A DNA stretch of 64,000 bases from Pseudoselenomonas ruminantium (GTDB lineage: Bacteria; Bacillota; Negativicutes; Selenomonadales; Selenomonadaceae). The stretch's first letter is position 1, and every line of letters starts with the position of its first letter. The position numbers were made by a program, and so were the translations under genes. Shown in pieces: positions 1 to 7,507 of this stretch. The stretch is from contig DFHU01000030.1 of the NCBI GenBank assembly GCA_002373045.1, positions 30,063-94,062 on the forward strand, written 5' to 3'. The notes beneath the pieces were generated by a model. The model was given only the letters and a program-made list of their open reading frames with translations. It did no database searches and was not told the DNA's origin.

Positions 1-1083
1 CAATATTTCATCATCTTCGATAACCGTTCCCAAACTCCAGCCGGTTGATTTCATCGGTGCGAAGGCCAAATAATAGATATCCCCCTCATAATCCACGGAC
101 ATAACACCGTTTTCCCCGGCAGCCATACGGCAGGCAGCTTCAGCAATGGACGGATCATTTACATTACGCAAATCCTGCGCGTCCGGTCTTACAGCCAAAA
201 AACCATCTTTTTCCGATGAAAACATTACCTTTCCCGTATCGTCCAAAACAAAGGTTATGGATTTTTCGCCTACTGCAGTACTTAAAATTGACTGGTAAAT
301 ATCCTCTGCACTATAGCTTATTCCCACAACACCGGCAAAACCGTCTGCATCATAATACGGCATTGCACAGCTCAGGGAAACATGTCCATCTGCTCCTCTG
401 GACACATCGGTAAAAACCGGCTTATTGGCCTTTTTTCCCGCTTCGTACCAGTAACGCTTCCGCGGATCATAATGCGAAACAAAATCCTCCCGCACTTCTT
501 CCGATGGATAAATGCTATTCGTTCCGGCATCCGGAGGAATCAAATCCAAACAGATAAGATAGCCATTTTTTGAACCGGCAAAGAACGACGTACGGTACCC
601 TGCATAGGATTTGCTGATGGATTCCAGACCATCAGCAAAATTTGCTGCCAGAGCAATTTCTGCCTGCAGTTCACCATTTCCATCATGAAAATCAGGGCTA
701 TAGTGAATATAGGGCTGTCCGGAAACAATATCCGGCACATCACGCGTATTCGGCAAGGTGCGTGGACGATAATTCTCCTTATTTTTTAAGATGCGGGAGA
801 GTGTATCGGCCATAAAGCCCACATCTTCCCCCACCATATAGAGTTCCCTGTCCAAGTGCAGGGCCTTGCTTTGCGCCACTTCCCTGAGCCGATCTTTGGC
901 GTGTTTTTCAGCATAGCCTTCCATGGATTCGGTCATGTAGGAACTCAGTCTTTCTTCCTGTTCCCGCATACTGCTTTGCGCAGCATAAAGACCATAAAGA
1001 GCAACAATACCCACGGCGAGCAAAACAGCAAAGACACCGGCAAAGGATAGCAACATCATGCGTCCGCGAATAGACCACTTCAT
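1..1083 (-). CDS. Membrane sensor protein with dCache domain, N-terminal part only
   Basis: An open frame begins with ATG at 1083 and runs off the left edge without a stop, giving the first 361 residues. Residues about 8-30 are one hydrophobic membrane helix after a basic start (MKWSIRGRMM). The following ~330 residues look like an extracytoplasmic double-Cache (dCache_1) sensor: segments such as YWYEAGKKA, PVFTDVS, SLSCAMPYYDADG and GVVGISYSAEDIY are typical of it. A second membrane helix and the output domain lie outside the window, so it may be a chemoreceptor, a SpoIIE-type phosphatase, a GGDEF protein or a kinase; I cannot choose. The start overlaps the stop of the upstream VOC gene (ATGA), suggesting translational coupling. 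Ligand unknown. Confidence 0.8.
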   Translation of the reverse strand, partial: MKWSIRGRMMLLSFAGVFAVLLAVGIVALYGLYAAQSSMREQEERLSSYMTESMEGYAEKHAKDRLREVAQSKALHLDRELYMVGEDVGFMADTLSRILKNKENYRPRTLPNTRDVPDIVSGQPYIHYSPDFHDGNGELQAEIALAANFADGLESISKSYAGYRTSFFAGSKNGYLICLDLIPPDAGTNSIYPSEEVREDFVSHYDPRKRYWYEAGKKANKPVFTDVSRGADGHVSLSCAMPYYDADGFAGVVGISYSAEDIYQSILSTAVGEKSITFVLDDTGKVMFSSEKDGFLAVRPDAQDLRNVNDPSIAEAACRMAAGENGVMSVDYEGDIYYLAFAPMKSTGWSLGTVIEDDEIL

Positions 1084-1466
1084 CACTTCACATCCACCGC
1101 CAGCACCTTTTCAATAGCGCCCGGCTTTTCCTGAAAGAGTTCGAGCACCAGGCCATCCGGCAACTGCACCCATTTTTCCGGCTTGCCTTCCATGGCATGA
1201 ACGCCCTCATAGGCAAGCATTTCCTGCAAGGTGGCGGCAAAATCCTGCACCACGATTCCTAAGTGATGTCCCCGTCCGGCAGCGGGGTTATCGGGCGCAG
1301 CCACCAGTTGCAAGCCGCCTTTTAACCATAACTGCTGCAATTTGCCATCTTTTTCCTTGCGGCGGGTTTCCGTCATGCCCAAAACCTCAGCAAAGAATTT
1401 CTGGCTCCATTCGATATCCGCCACCGTCACGGCAGCATGTTCAAGATAAGACCTTTTTTCCGACAT
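1083..1466 (-). CDS. VOC-family (glyoxalase/dioxygenase-like) protein
   Basis: 127 residues, the usual size of a single-chain vicinal-oxygen-chelate protein with two beta-alpha-beta-beta-beta modules. Family features visible are the opening LEHAAVTVADIEWSQKFF, the central GHHLGIVVQD and the late WVQLPDGLVLELFQE, which place candidate metal ligands His near the N-terminus, His in the middle and Glu near the end. The family includes glyoxalase I, methylmalonyl-CoA epimerase and dioxygenases; the substrate cannot be told from sequence. It follows aroE across a terminator and overlaps the sensor gene downstream by four bases. Confidence 0.75.
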   Translation of the reverse strand: MSEKRSYLEHAAVTVADIEWSQKFFAEVLGMTETRRKEKDGKLQQLWLKGGLQLVAAPDNPAAGRGHHLGIVVQDFAATLQEMLAYEGVHAMEGKPEKWVQLPDGLVLELFQEKPGAIEKVLAVDVK

Positions 1467-1500
1467 ATTTAACGCCTCCCCTTCTCATCATCATATGTCT

Positions 1501-1543
1501 ACAAAATAAAATTCGCCTCGACAGCTAAAAATCCTGTCGAGGC
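1501..1543 (-). terminator. Rho-independent terminator after aroE
   Basis: A perfect 10-bp stem (GCCTCGACAG with its complement, 1515-1543) with a 9-nt loop is followed on the minus strand by a T-rich tail (1501-1514). It ends the pncB-aroE transcript before the VOC gene. Confidence 0.8.
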
Positions 1544-1556
1544 AAATTTATTCTCT

Positions 1557-2408
1557 TTAGCTTAAAGCCTTACGCAATGCTTTTTGCATACAGCCTAAGT
1601 CCGGCTGTATGCCAGTCCAAAGCTTCAGGGCTTCCGCCCCCTGCCCGGCCAGCATTTCTTCGCCATTTACCACCGCATGTCCATGCTCACGCGCTTCCCG
1701 CAGAAAACGGGTTTCGGCCGGCGTATAGATGATATCGTAAACAAAGGCGTCCGGGTTGACCGTAGACCAGTCAACCGGCGGACAAGCCTCCACCTTCGGC
1801 GTCATGCCCAGCGGCGTGGTATTGACCAGCAGGCTGCATTTTTTCAATTGTTCTGCGCATAAATCCTCTGTCCAATGGCATACCGTTACCTTACCATAAG
1901 GTGAAAATTCTTCTGCCAAGGGCTGTGCCTTCGCCGGGTTGCGCACGGCCAGCACCACTTCGGCAGTTCCTGCCTGCAAGAGCCCCCAGATAACGGCGCG
2001 CGCTGCGCCGCCAGCGCCTAACAAAACAGCCGTCTTGCCGGCAAGGTCAATCTTACGGCTGTTCAACGCACCCATAAAGCCCAGATAATCGGTATTATAG
2101 CCTGTCAGCCTGCCGTTATCGTTGATGACGGTATTGACCGCGCCGATAATCTCAGCGGCTTTATCCACTTCATCCAACAGCGGCATAATAGCCGCTTTAT
2201 GGGGAATGGTCACATTCCAGCCGCGGTAATTCAGGGCTTTCAGCCCCGCCACTGCCGCCGCCAGATTTTCCGGGGCCACGGGCAAGGCAGTATAGTTGTA
2301 ATCCACTCCCGCTGCCTCAATGGCCGCATTTTGGATAACCGGCGACAGCGAATGCGCGATAGGCCAGCCAATAACACCTAAATTCTGCGTTCTCCCGGTA
2401 ATCATCAC
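1557..2408 (-). CDS. aroE: Shikimate dehydrogenase
   Basis: 283 residues. Reduces 3-dehydroshikimate to shikimate with NADPH in the cytoplasmic chorismate pathway. The N-terminal substrate domain shows GWPIAHSLSPVIQNAA and the catalytic-Lys motif NVTIPHKAA; AVNTVIN and GYNTDYLGF follow; the NADP-binding fold carries VLLGAGGAARA near residue 130, and NTTPLGM is present. Full length for the family. ATG at 2408 and ATG at 2405 are both possible; the former overlaps the pncB stop by four bases, so aroE is probably coupled to pncB. Confidence 0.95.
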   Translation of the reverse strand: MMITGRTQNLGVIGWPIAHSLSPVIQNAAIEAAGVDYNYTALPVAPENLAAAVAGLKALNYRGWNVTIPHKAAIMPLLDEVDKAAEIIGAVNTVINDNGRLTGYNTDYLGFMGALNSRKIDLAGKTAVLLGAGGAARAVIWGLLQAGTAEVVLAVRNPAKAQPLAEEFSPYGKVTVCHWTEDLCAEQLKKCSLLVNTTPLGMTPKVEACPPVDWSTVNPDAFVYDIIYTPAETRFLREAREHGHAVVNGEEMLAGQGAEALKLWTGIQPDLGCMQKALRKALS

Positions 2409-3862
2409 GCATGCTCCTCACGGGTTTTGGACAGCAGTTCCATCTTCAGCTCATAATAATCCGGCGTCATATCCAGATAATGGCGGTGCGGATTTTCAAA
2501 GCGCTGTTCTTCCTCCCAGATTTCATTGTCTAGCTGCGCCTTTACATAATTGCGGATTTCATCGAGCGTCGGCATATCTTCTACCCGCTTGCCCTGACGC
2601 ACATAAAGCTTGCGCAGATTCTTCAACGTGCAGTTTTCAAAGGTGCGATTCTTCCACGGTTTCTGTGGGTCAACATAACGGAATGGCTGGCTCATATCCA
2701 CCGGCTCGCCGCAAATGGCGAGCATATCGGCCACAGCCTTACCATCAGCATCATAAACGCGGTACAAATCCTTGAGCCCCGGATTGGTGATTTTCTCCAC
2801 GTTTTCCGATACCTTGATGCGCGGCGCAAATTCGCCATTTTCCCCAACAGCAGCCAGTTTATAAACTGCGCCGAACACCGGCTCGGATTTAGCCGTAATC
2901 AGGCGCTCGCCAATACCAAAGCTGTCAATGCAGGCACCCTGACTCAACAGCGATGTCACCGTGAACTCATCGAGGCTGTTGGACACCACAATCATGCAGT
3001 CCTCAAGCCCTGCGGCATCGAGCATCTTGCGCACTTTCTTGGAAAGATAGGCCAAATCGCCAGAGTCAATGCGGATGCCGCGCAGGCGCTTGCCCATCGG
3101 TTCTAAGATTTCATGCGCCACGCGGATGGCGTTGGGAATGCCGGAGTGAATGACATCATAGGTATCCACCAACAGTACCGTGGCATCTGGATAGGTTTCC
3201 GCATACTTTTTGAACGCCGTGAATTCATCACCATAGAACATCACCCAGCTATGCGCCATCGTGCCGGAGATGGGAATGTTGAACATCTGACCGGCAGACA
3301 CGGTTGCCGTGCCGACTACACCGCCGATATAAGCTGCGCGGGCACCATAAGTTGCCGCATCCATATTATGCGCACGGCGGGCGCCGAAATCAGACACGGC
3401 CCGGCCATTAGCCGCCTTTACAATGCGGCGCGCCTTGGTCGCAATCAAGGACTGGTGGTTGACCTGTGCCAAAATCGCCGTCTCCACCAGTTGGGCATCA
3501 ATCAGCGGGGCCACCACCGTAATGCAGGGCTCATTCGGATACATAATCGTACCTTCAGGCATGGCATAAATATCCCCACTGAAATGGAAGTTTTCCAAAT
3601 ACTGCAGGAATTCTTCCGAAAACATTTTCTGCTGACGGAAATACTCCACATCGTCCTTGGAGAATTCCATATTTTCCACGTATTCAATGACCTGCTCCAA
3701 GCCGGCGAAAATGGCAAAACCGCCCTTATCCGGGTTGGCGCGGTAAAATACGTCAAAAGCTACCTGTACATCTTTATCATGGTCCTGAAAATAACCATTG
3801 GCCATGGTCATTTCATAGAAATCCATCATCATCGTTATATTGCGTTTATCAAACTGTGTCAA
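2405..3862 (-). CDS. pncB: Nicotinate phosphoribosyltransferase
   Basis: 485 residues. Joins nicotinate and PRPP to give nicotinate mononucleotide (NAD salvage, Preiss-Handler route), coupled to ATP hydrolysis. Type features: N-terminal MMMDFYEMTMANGYF, GGFAIFAGLEQ, SDFGARRAHNMDAA near residue 165, GTMAHSWVMFY and LRGIRIDSGDLA. I place the start at a TTG at 3862, because a GGAGGT ribosome-binding site lies six bases upstream of it, whereas the in-frame ATG at 3886 would put that site inside the gene. The promoter at 3916-3944 gives a short leader. aroE follows with a four-base overlap. Confidence 0.93.
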   Translation of the reverse strand: MTQFDKRNITMMMDFYEMTMANGYFQDHDKDVQVAFDVFYRANPDKGGFAIFAGLEQVIEYVENMEFSKDDVEYFRQQKMFSEEFLQYLENFHFSGDIYAMPEGTIMYPNEPCITVVAPLIDAQLVETAILAQVNHQSLIATKARRIVKAANGRAVSDFGARRAHNMDAATYGARAAYIGGVVGTATVSAGQMFNIPISGTMAHSWVMFYGDEFTAFKKYAETYPDATVLLVDTYDVIHSGIPNAIRVAHEILEPMGKRLRGIRIDSGDLAYLSKKVRKMLDAAGLEDCMIVVSNSLDEFTVTSLLSQGACIDSFGIGERLITAKSEPVFGAVYKLAAVGENGEFAPRIKVSENVEKITNPGLKDLYRVYDADGKAVADMLAICGEPVDMSQPFRYVDPQKPWKNRTFENCTLKNLRKLYVRQGKRVEDMPTLDEIRNYVKAQLDNEIWEEEQRFENPHRHYLDMTPDYYELKMELLSKTREEHA

Positions 3863-3915
3863 AAGGACACCTCCAGTATGCGGCAAAGCCGCGGTCTAAA
3901 AAATCATACTATTGT

Positions 3916-3944
3916 ATTATATCATTTTGATATCCGGTAATCAA
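3916..3944 (-). promoter_or_regulatory. Promoter of pncB-aroE
   Basis: A sigma70-type promoter on the minus strand: -35 TTGATT (3939-3944), 17-bp spacer and a consensus -10 TATAAT (3916-3921). Transcription should start near 3909, about 47 bases before the TTG start of pncB. Confidence 0.7.
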
Positions 3945-3985
3945 AAAAAATCCGCATAATTCTTACAATATATTGCATAGAAGAC

Positions 3986-4440
3986 GGAGGGAGGGGGCGG
4001 GGATAACTTTCGTCTGCTTAGACAAGCTTGTCAAACGCTGCCGAAAGCCATCCCCGCCCCCTCCCTCCTCACTGCCTGCTTCTACGGTCATCCTTGTACT
4101 TCGATGCAGCGCACAATGATAATGTACAAATTAAGCCCGGTGGCTGATTATACTTTTCCGTCGCGTTTGACAAGCCTGTCTAAGCAGAGGAAAAGTATGA
4201 TCAGCCACCGGGGCGTCTTTGCATATCTTTGTAATGTAGATACTAAGCGCGGCGACTGGTGATGCCTTTCCGCAGCTTTTGACAAGCCTGTCTATGGCGA
4301 AGGAAAGGTATTACCAGTCATCGCGCGTCTTAGCACATCTATGTAATGTACAAACTAAGCCCGTGGGGGCTGGTGATGTTTTCCGCAGCTTTTGACAAGC
4401 TTGTCTATGGCGAAGGAAAATATTACCAGCCCCCACGGGC
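3986..4440. repeat. Array of four ~80-nt hairpin repeats
   Basis: The whole gap between pncB and pyrE is structured. Four hairpins lie at 3986-4068 (inverted orientation), 4135-4214, 4247-4326 and 4359-4440; the last three are direct copies at an exact 112-bp period. Each has a 24-27-bp outer stem, an internal loop and an inner hairpin around GACAAGC(C/T)TGTC. The inner core and the ~32-nt spacers are conserved between copies, while the distal part of the outer stem differs (GGAGGGAGGGGGCGGGG, GCCCGGTGGCTGAT, GCGCGGCGACTGGT, GCCCGTGGGGGCTGGT) and yet stays paired within each copy. There is no coding potential. A fifth copy is at 50848-50926. Confidence 0.85.
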
Positions 4441-4457
4441 GCCTTTACACCTCTATA

Positions 4458-5042
4458 TTATACGTTTTTCTTTCCCGTACTCCCTCTTTTGGTCATCGGC
4501 ACGCCTTGCTTGCACAGCGGGCATTCCTCCGGCTTATAGGTTTCCACATCCATATGCAGAAGCGCCGTACAGGGAACATCGCCAAAATTGGCTTTACCGC
4601 CGCTGCGGTCTACGAGCATGCTCACGGCTACGGGAATTCCGCCATGGGCCTTGACCACTTCGATGACTTCCTTGATGGAACCGCCGGTCGTCACAATGTC
4701 TTCCACAATCAGGCAGCGTTCGCCTTCATGCAGGGTGAAGCCGCGGCGGAAGGTCATCTTTCCATCCACGCGCTCGGTAAAGATAGCACGGGTGCCCAGT
4801 GCCTTGCCGGTTTCATGGGCCAGCAGGATGCCGCCGGTCATGGGGCCGACCACCGTTTCAATATCAGCATCCTTGAATTTTTCGGCCATGGCCTGACAGA
4901 GTTTTTCCGTGTACTTCGGCTGCTGCAGCACGTTGAACTTTTCCACATAGTGCGGGCTGTGCAGGCCAGAGGTCAAAAGAAAATGACCATCCATAATCGC
5001 ACCGGTTTCAATCAGTAATTCTTTTACTTCCTGTTCAGTCAT
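4458..5042 (-). CDS. pyrE: Orotate phosphoribosyltransferase
   Basis: 194 residues. Converts orotate and PRPP to orotidine 5'-monophosphate, step five of UMP synthesis. The N-terminus (LLIETGAIMDGHFLLTSGLHS) and VVGPMTGGILLAHETGKAL are family signatures; the PRPP motif is CLIVEDIVTTGGSIKE near residues 120-135. The C-terminal tail has a CPLC pair, also common in Firmicute PyrE. It is the last gene of the pyr operon, one base after pyrF, and is followed by the hairpin array at 4359-4440. Confidence 0.95.
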   Translation of the reverse strand: MTEQEVKELLIETGAIMDGHFLLTSGLHSPHYVEKFNVLQQPKYTEKLCQAMAEKFKDADIETVVGPMTGGILLAHETGKALGTRAIFTERVDGKMTFRRGFTLHEGERCLIVEDIVTTGGSIKEVIEVVKAHGGIPVAVSMLVDRSGGKANFGDVPCTALLHMDVETYKPEECPLCKQGVPMTKRGSTGKKNV

Positions 5043-5043
5043 C

Positions 5044-5760
5044 TTATCTTACTTTCTCCATTTCGTTAATAATCTTTTCTGCGGCGGCTTTGGGGTCAGC
5101 AGCGGCATAGATAGGACGGCCTATAACCAGATGCGTAGCGCCATCGGTTAAGGCGCTGGTTGGTGTTGCTACACGGCTCTGGTCATGGGTATCACTGCCG
5201 GCAGGTCTTATCCCCGGTGTGACAATCAAAAAGTCTTTGCCGCAGGCTTCACGAATCAGACTTGCTTCCTGGGCTGAGGCCACTACCCCGTCCAGACCGG
5301 CTTTCTGCGCCAGTCTGGACAGACGCACCACAGCACTCTTTATCTGCAAGGCCAGGCCCATGTCCCGCCAATCATCCTGATTGATACTGGTAAGCACCGT
5401 GACAGCGATTAACTTGGGGCATTTTACGCCCAATTCTGCCGCTTCGGCATGCATCCTGTCACAGGCTGTCTTCATCATGGCATAACCGCCACTGGCATGC
5501 ACATTAAGCATGGTTGCGCCCAGACGCATCAAGGAACAGATGCCGCCTGCCGCCGTGTTGGGAATATCGTGCAGTTTGAGGTCAAGAAAAACATCCTTGT
5601 CCTGTTCTCTGAGCCAGGTTACCACCTGAGCGCCCACACCGTAAAAGAGCTCCATGCCAACCTTGTAATAGGTCACACTGTCTCCTAATGTCGTTACCAG
5701 CCGCTTTACATCATCCATCGTGTGAACATCAAGTGCTGCTATCAAGCGTTCATCTGCCAT
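5044..5760 (-). CDS. pyrF: Orotidine 5'-phosphate decarboxylase
   Basis: 238 residues from the chosen start. Decarboxylates OMP to UMP, the final step of the pathway. The catalytic charged network is visible as VFLDLKLHDIPNT near residues 57-69, with LIAALDV at the start of the TIM barrel, VTPGIRP and the C-terminal ATHLVIGRPIYAAADP phosphate loop. The ATG at 5760 is preferred because AGGAGG lies eight bases upstream; an upstream ATG at 5793 overlaps the pyrD stop but lacks as good a site. Confidence 0.95.
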   Translation of the reverse strand: MADERLIAALDVHTMDDVKRLVTTLGDSVTYYKVGMELFYGVGAQVVTWLREQDKDVFLDLKLHDIPNTAAGGICSLMRLGATMLNVHASGGYAMMKTACDRMHAEAAELGVKCPKLIAVTVLTSINQDDWRDMGLALQIKSAVVRLSRLAQKAGLDGVVASAQEASLIREACGKDFLIVTPGIRPAGSDTHDQSRVATPTSALTDGATHLVIGRPIYAAADPKAAAEKIINEMEKVR

Positions 5761-5792
5761 AACCTGTCCTCCTGTATATACTAAGTTGATCA

Positions 5793-6722
5793 TTAAAGTG
5801 CTGCACCGATAATATCCTGTACCGATTCCAAATGACGCTGTGCCAGATAATCATTGATGCCATCGCAAATTTTCATGGTCACTGCAGGGTCATTGAAATT
5901 CGCTGTTCCCACGGCCACGGCGCTGGCTCCCGCCAGCAGAAATTCAATGGCATCTTCTGCGCAGCTGATGCCGCCCATACCGATAAGTGGTACGTTTACG
6001 GCTTTGGCCACCTGATAGACCATGCGCAGGGCCACCGGCTTCACGCAGGGGCCGGACAAACCGCCTGTGACATTGCCGAGGGTCGGCTTCTGTGTATGGA
6101 TATTGATTTCCATGCCCAGCAGGGTGTTGATAAGGGAGATGATATCGGCTCCCGCATATTCCACCGCTTTGGCCATCGTGACAATATCCGTCACATTGGG
6201 TGACAGTTTCAAGATGACCGGCTTCTTCGTATGGGCCTTGGCCTCCTTAACCACCGCTTCGGCAGCTTTGGGGTCGGTGCCGAACACAATGCCCCCCTCC
6301 TTGACATTAGGACAGGAGACATTGAGTTCAATGGCTGCGACTCCGGGCACATCGAGCATTTCGGCCAGGATGCCATATTCTTCCACGGTACTTCCCGAGA
6401 TATTCACGATTACATTCATATTGTAATTCGCGATCCGCGGCAAAGTTTCCTGCAGGAAAACCTCCACCCCGGGATTTTCGAGGCCAATGCAGTTGAGCAT
6501 GCCCATGGGTGTTTCCGTAATGCGCACGCCCTCATTGCCTCGGCGGGGCTTTAAGGTCGTGCCCTTGACCATGACGCCGCCGAGCCTTGACAGGTCCACG
6601 AATTCGGCAAATTCCTCGCCAAAACCAAAAGTTCCCGAAGCGGTCAGCACCGGCGTATTCATGTAGATACCCGCAAGATTCGTATGCAGGCGTTTATCCA
6701 ACATATTGATTGCTCTGCTCAT
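5793..6722 (-). CDS. pyrD: Dihydroorotate dehydrogenase, class 1B catalytic subunit
   Basis: 309 residues. FMN enzyme oxidising dihydroorotate to orotate. Class 1B is indicated by the active-site Cys in ELNVSCPNVKEGG near residue 135 and by the adjacent pyrK, which supplies FAD and an iron-sulfur cluster so that NAD+ is the acceptor (family knowledge). FMN-contact segments include LTASGTFGFGEEF, KGTTLKPRRGN, MLNCIGLENPG, PLIGMGGISCAEDA and AVAVGTANF. It overlaps pyrK by four bases (ATGA). Cytoplasmic, with no membrane segment. Confidence 0.95.
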   Translation of the reverse strand: MSRAINMLDKRLHTNLAGIYMNTPVLTASGTFGFGEEFAEFVDLSRLGGVMVKGTTLKPRRGNEGVRITETPMGMLNCIGLENPGVEVFLQETLPRIANYNMNVIVNISGSTVEEYGILAEMLDVPGVAAIELNVSCPNVKEGGIVFGTDPKAAEAVVKEAKAHTKKPVILKLSPNVTDIVTMAKAVEYAGADIISLINTLLGMEINIHTQKPTLGNVTGGLSGPCVKPVALRMVYQVAKAVNVPLIGMGGISCAEDAIEFLLAGASAVAVGTANFNDPAVTMKICDGINDYLAQRHLESVQDIIGAAL

Positions 6723-7507
6723 GCGAGGTCAAACACCTCCTCTGCCCAAAATACCGGGCCATCCTTGCAGACTTTCCTGCGCTGCCCGCTGGTCGTATCA
6801 ATTGAGCAGGACAGGCAGGCGCCTAAGCCGCAGCCCATGCGCTTTTCCAGCGATACCTGACAGGGAATTTGATATTCATGGGCAATTTTAGAAATGCCCT
6901 GCATCATGATTTCCGGGCCGCAGGCAATGACCAAATCATAATCGCCCTTCTGCAGCAGTTCCGGCAACAGGGTTGTCGTAAAGCCCTTGGTTCCACAGGA
7001 ACCATCATCTGTTGTACAGAAGACCTCCTGCACATGGGGCTTATAGATTTCCTGCCAGAAAAGTTCCCGCTCGCAGCGGCCGCCCATCAATACATCGGCC
7101 TTGCCCTTTGCATGTTCGGCATAAAAGAGCAACGGGGACAGGCCCATGCCGCCGCCCACCAATAGCGGGCGTTTCGCCTTACAGCTAAAGCCGTGGCCGA
7201 GCGGCCCCAGCACATTGATAACCGTGCCTGCCGTAAGCCGGGAGAGTGCTTTGGTACCCTTGCCCACTACCCGATAGATAAATGCCACCGTGCCTTTTTG
7301 CAGGCTGACTTCGGCAATCCCCACGGGGCGGCGCAGGGTAAAGGCCCCGCCGGGAATCTGCAGCTGGACAAATTGTCCTGGCTCTGCTTCCCGCGCGATT
7401 TCTCTTGCCTCTACTTCCATGCGCCATACATCTTTTGCCAGTTCATGCTGGTCAATGATTTCGCCATCTACAGCCACCTTAGGCAAGGTCGTCACCGCCT
7501 CCCACAT
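6719..7507 (-). CDS. pyrK: Dihydroorotate dehydrogenase electron-transfer subunit
   Basis: About 255-262 residues. Ferredoxin-reductase-like subunit carrying FAD and a [2Fe-2S] cluster, passing electrons from PyrD to NAD+. The FAD domain shows GQFVQLQIPGGAFTLRRPVGI; the NAD domain shows LLVGGGMGLSPLLFYAEHA; the cluster-binding cysteines are CGLGACLSC followed by VCKDGPVF near the C-terminus. The start is uncertain: ATG at 7507 lies inside the end of carB, while a TTG at 7486 has GGGAGG about 11 bases upstream. Overlaps both carB and pyrD, so it is tightly coupled. Confidence 0.92.
   Translation of the reverse strand: MWEAVTTLPKVAVDGEIIDQHELAKDVWRMEVEAREIAREAEPGQFVQLQIPGGAFTLRRPVGIAEVSLQKGTVAFIYRVVGKGTKALSRLTAGTVINVLGPLGHGFSCKAKRPLLVGGGMGLSPLLFYAEHAKGKADVLMGGRCERELFWQEIYKPHVQEVFCTTDDGSCGTKGFTTTLLPELLQKGDYDLVIACGPEIMMQGISKIAHEYQIPCQVSLEKRMGCGLGACLSCSIDTTSGQRRKVCKDGPVFWAEEVFDLA

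Noticed and set aside
4135..4440. Possible CRISPR array because of regular 112-bp spacing
   Set aside because: Repeats are ~80-nt hairpins with near-identical spacers, the reverse of CRISPR, and there are no cas genes.
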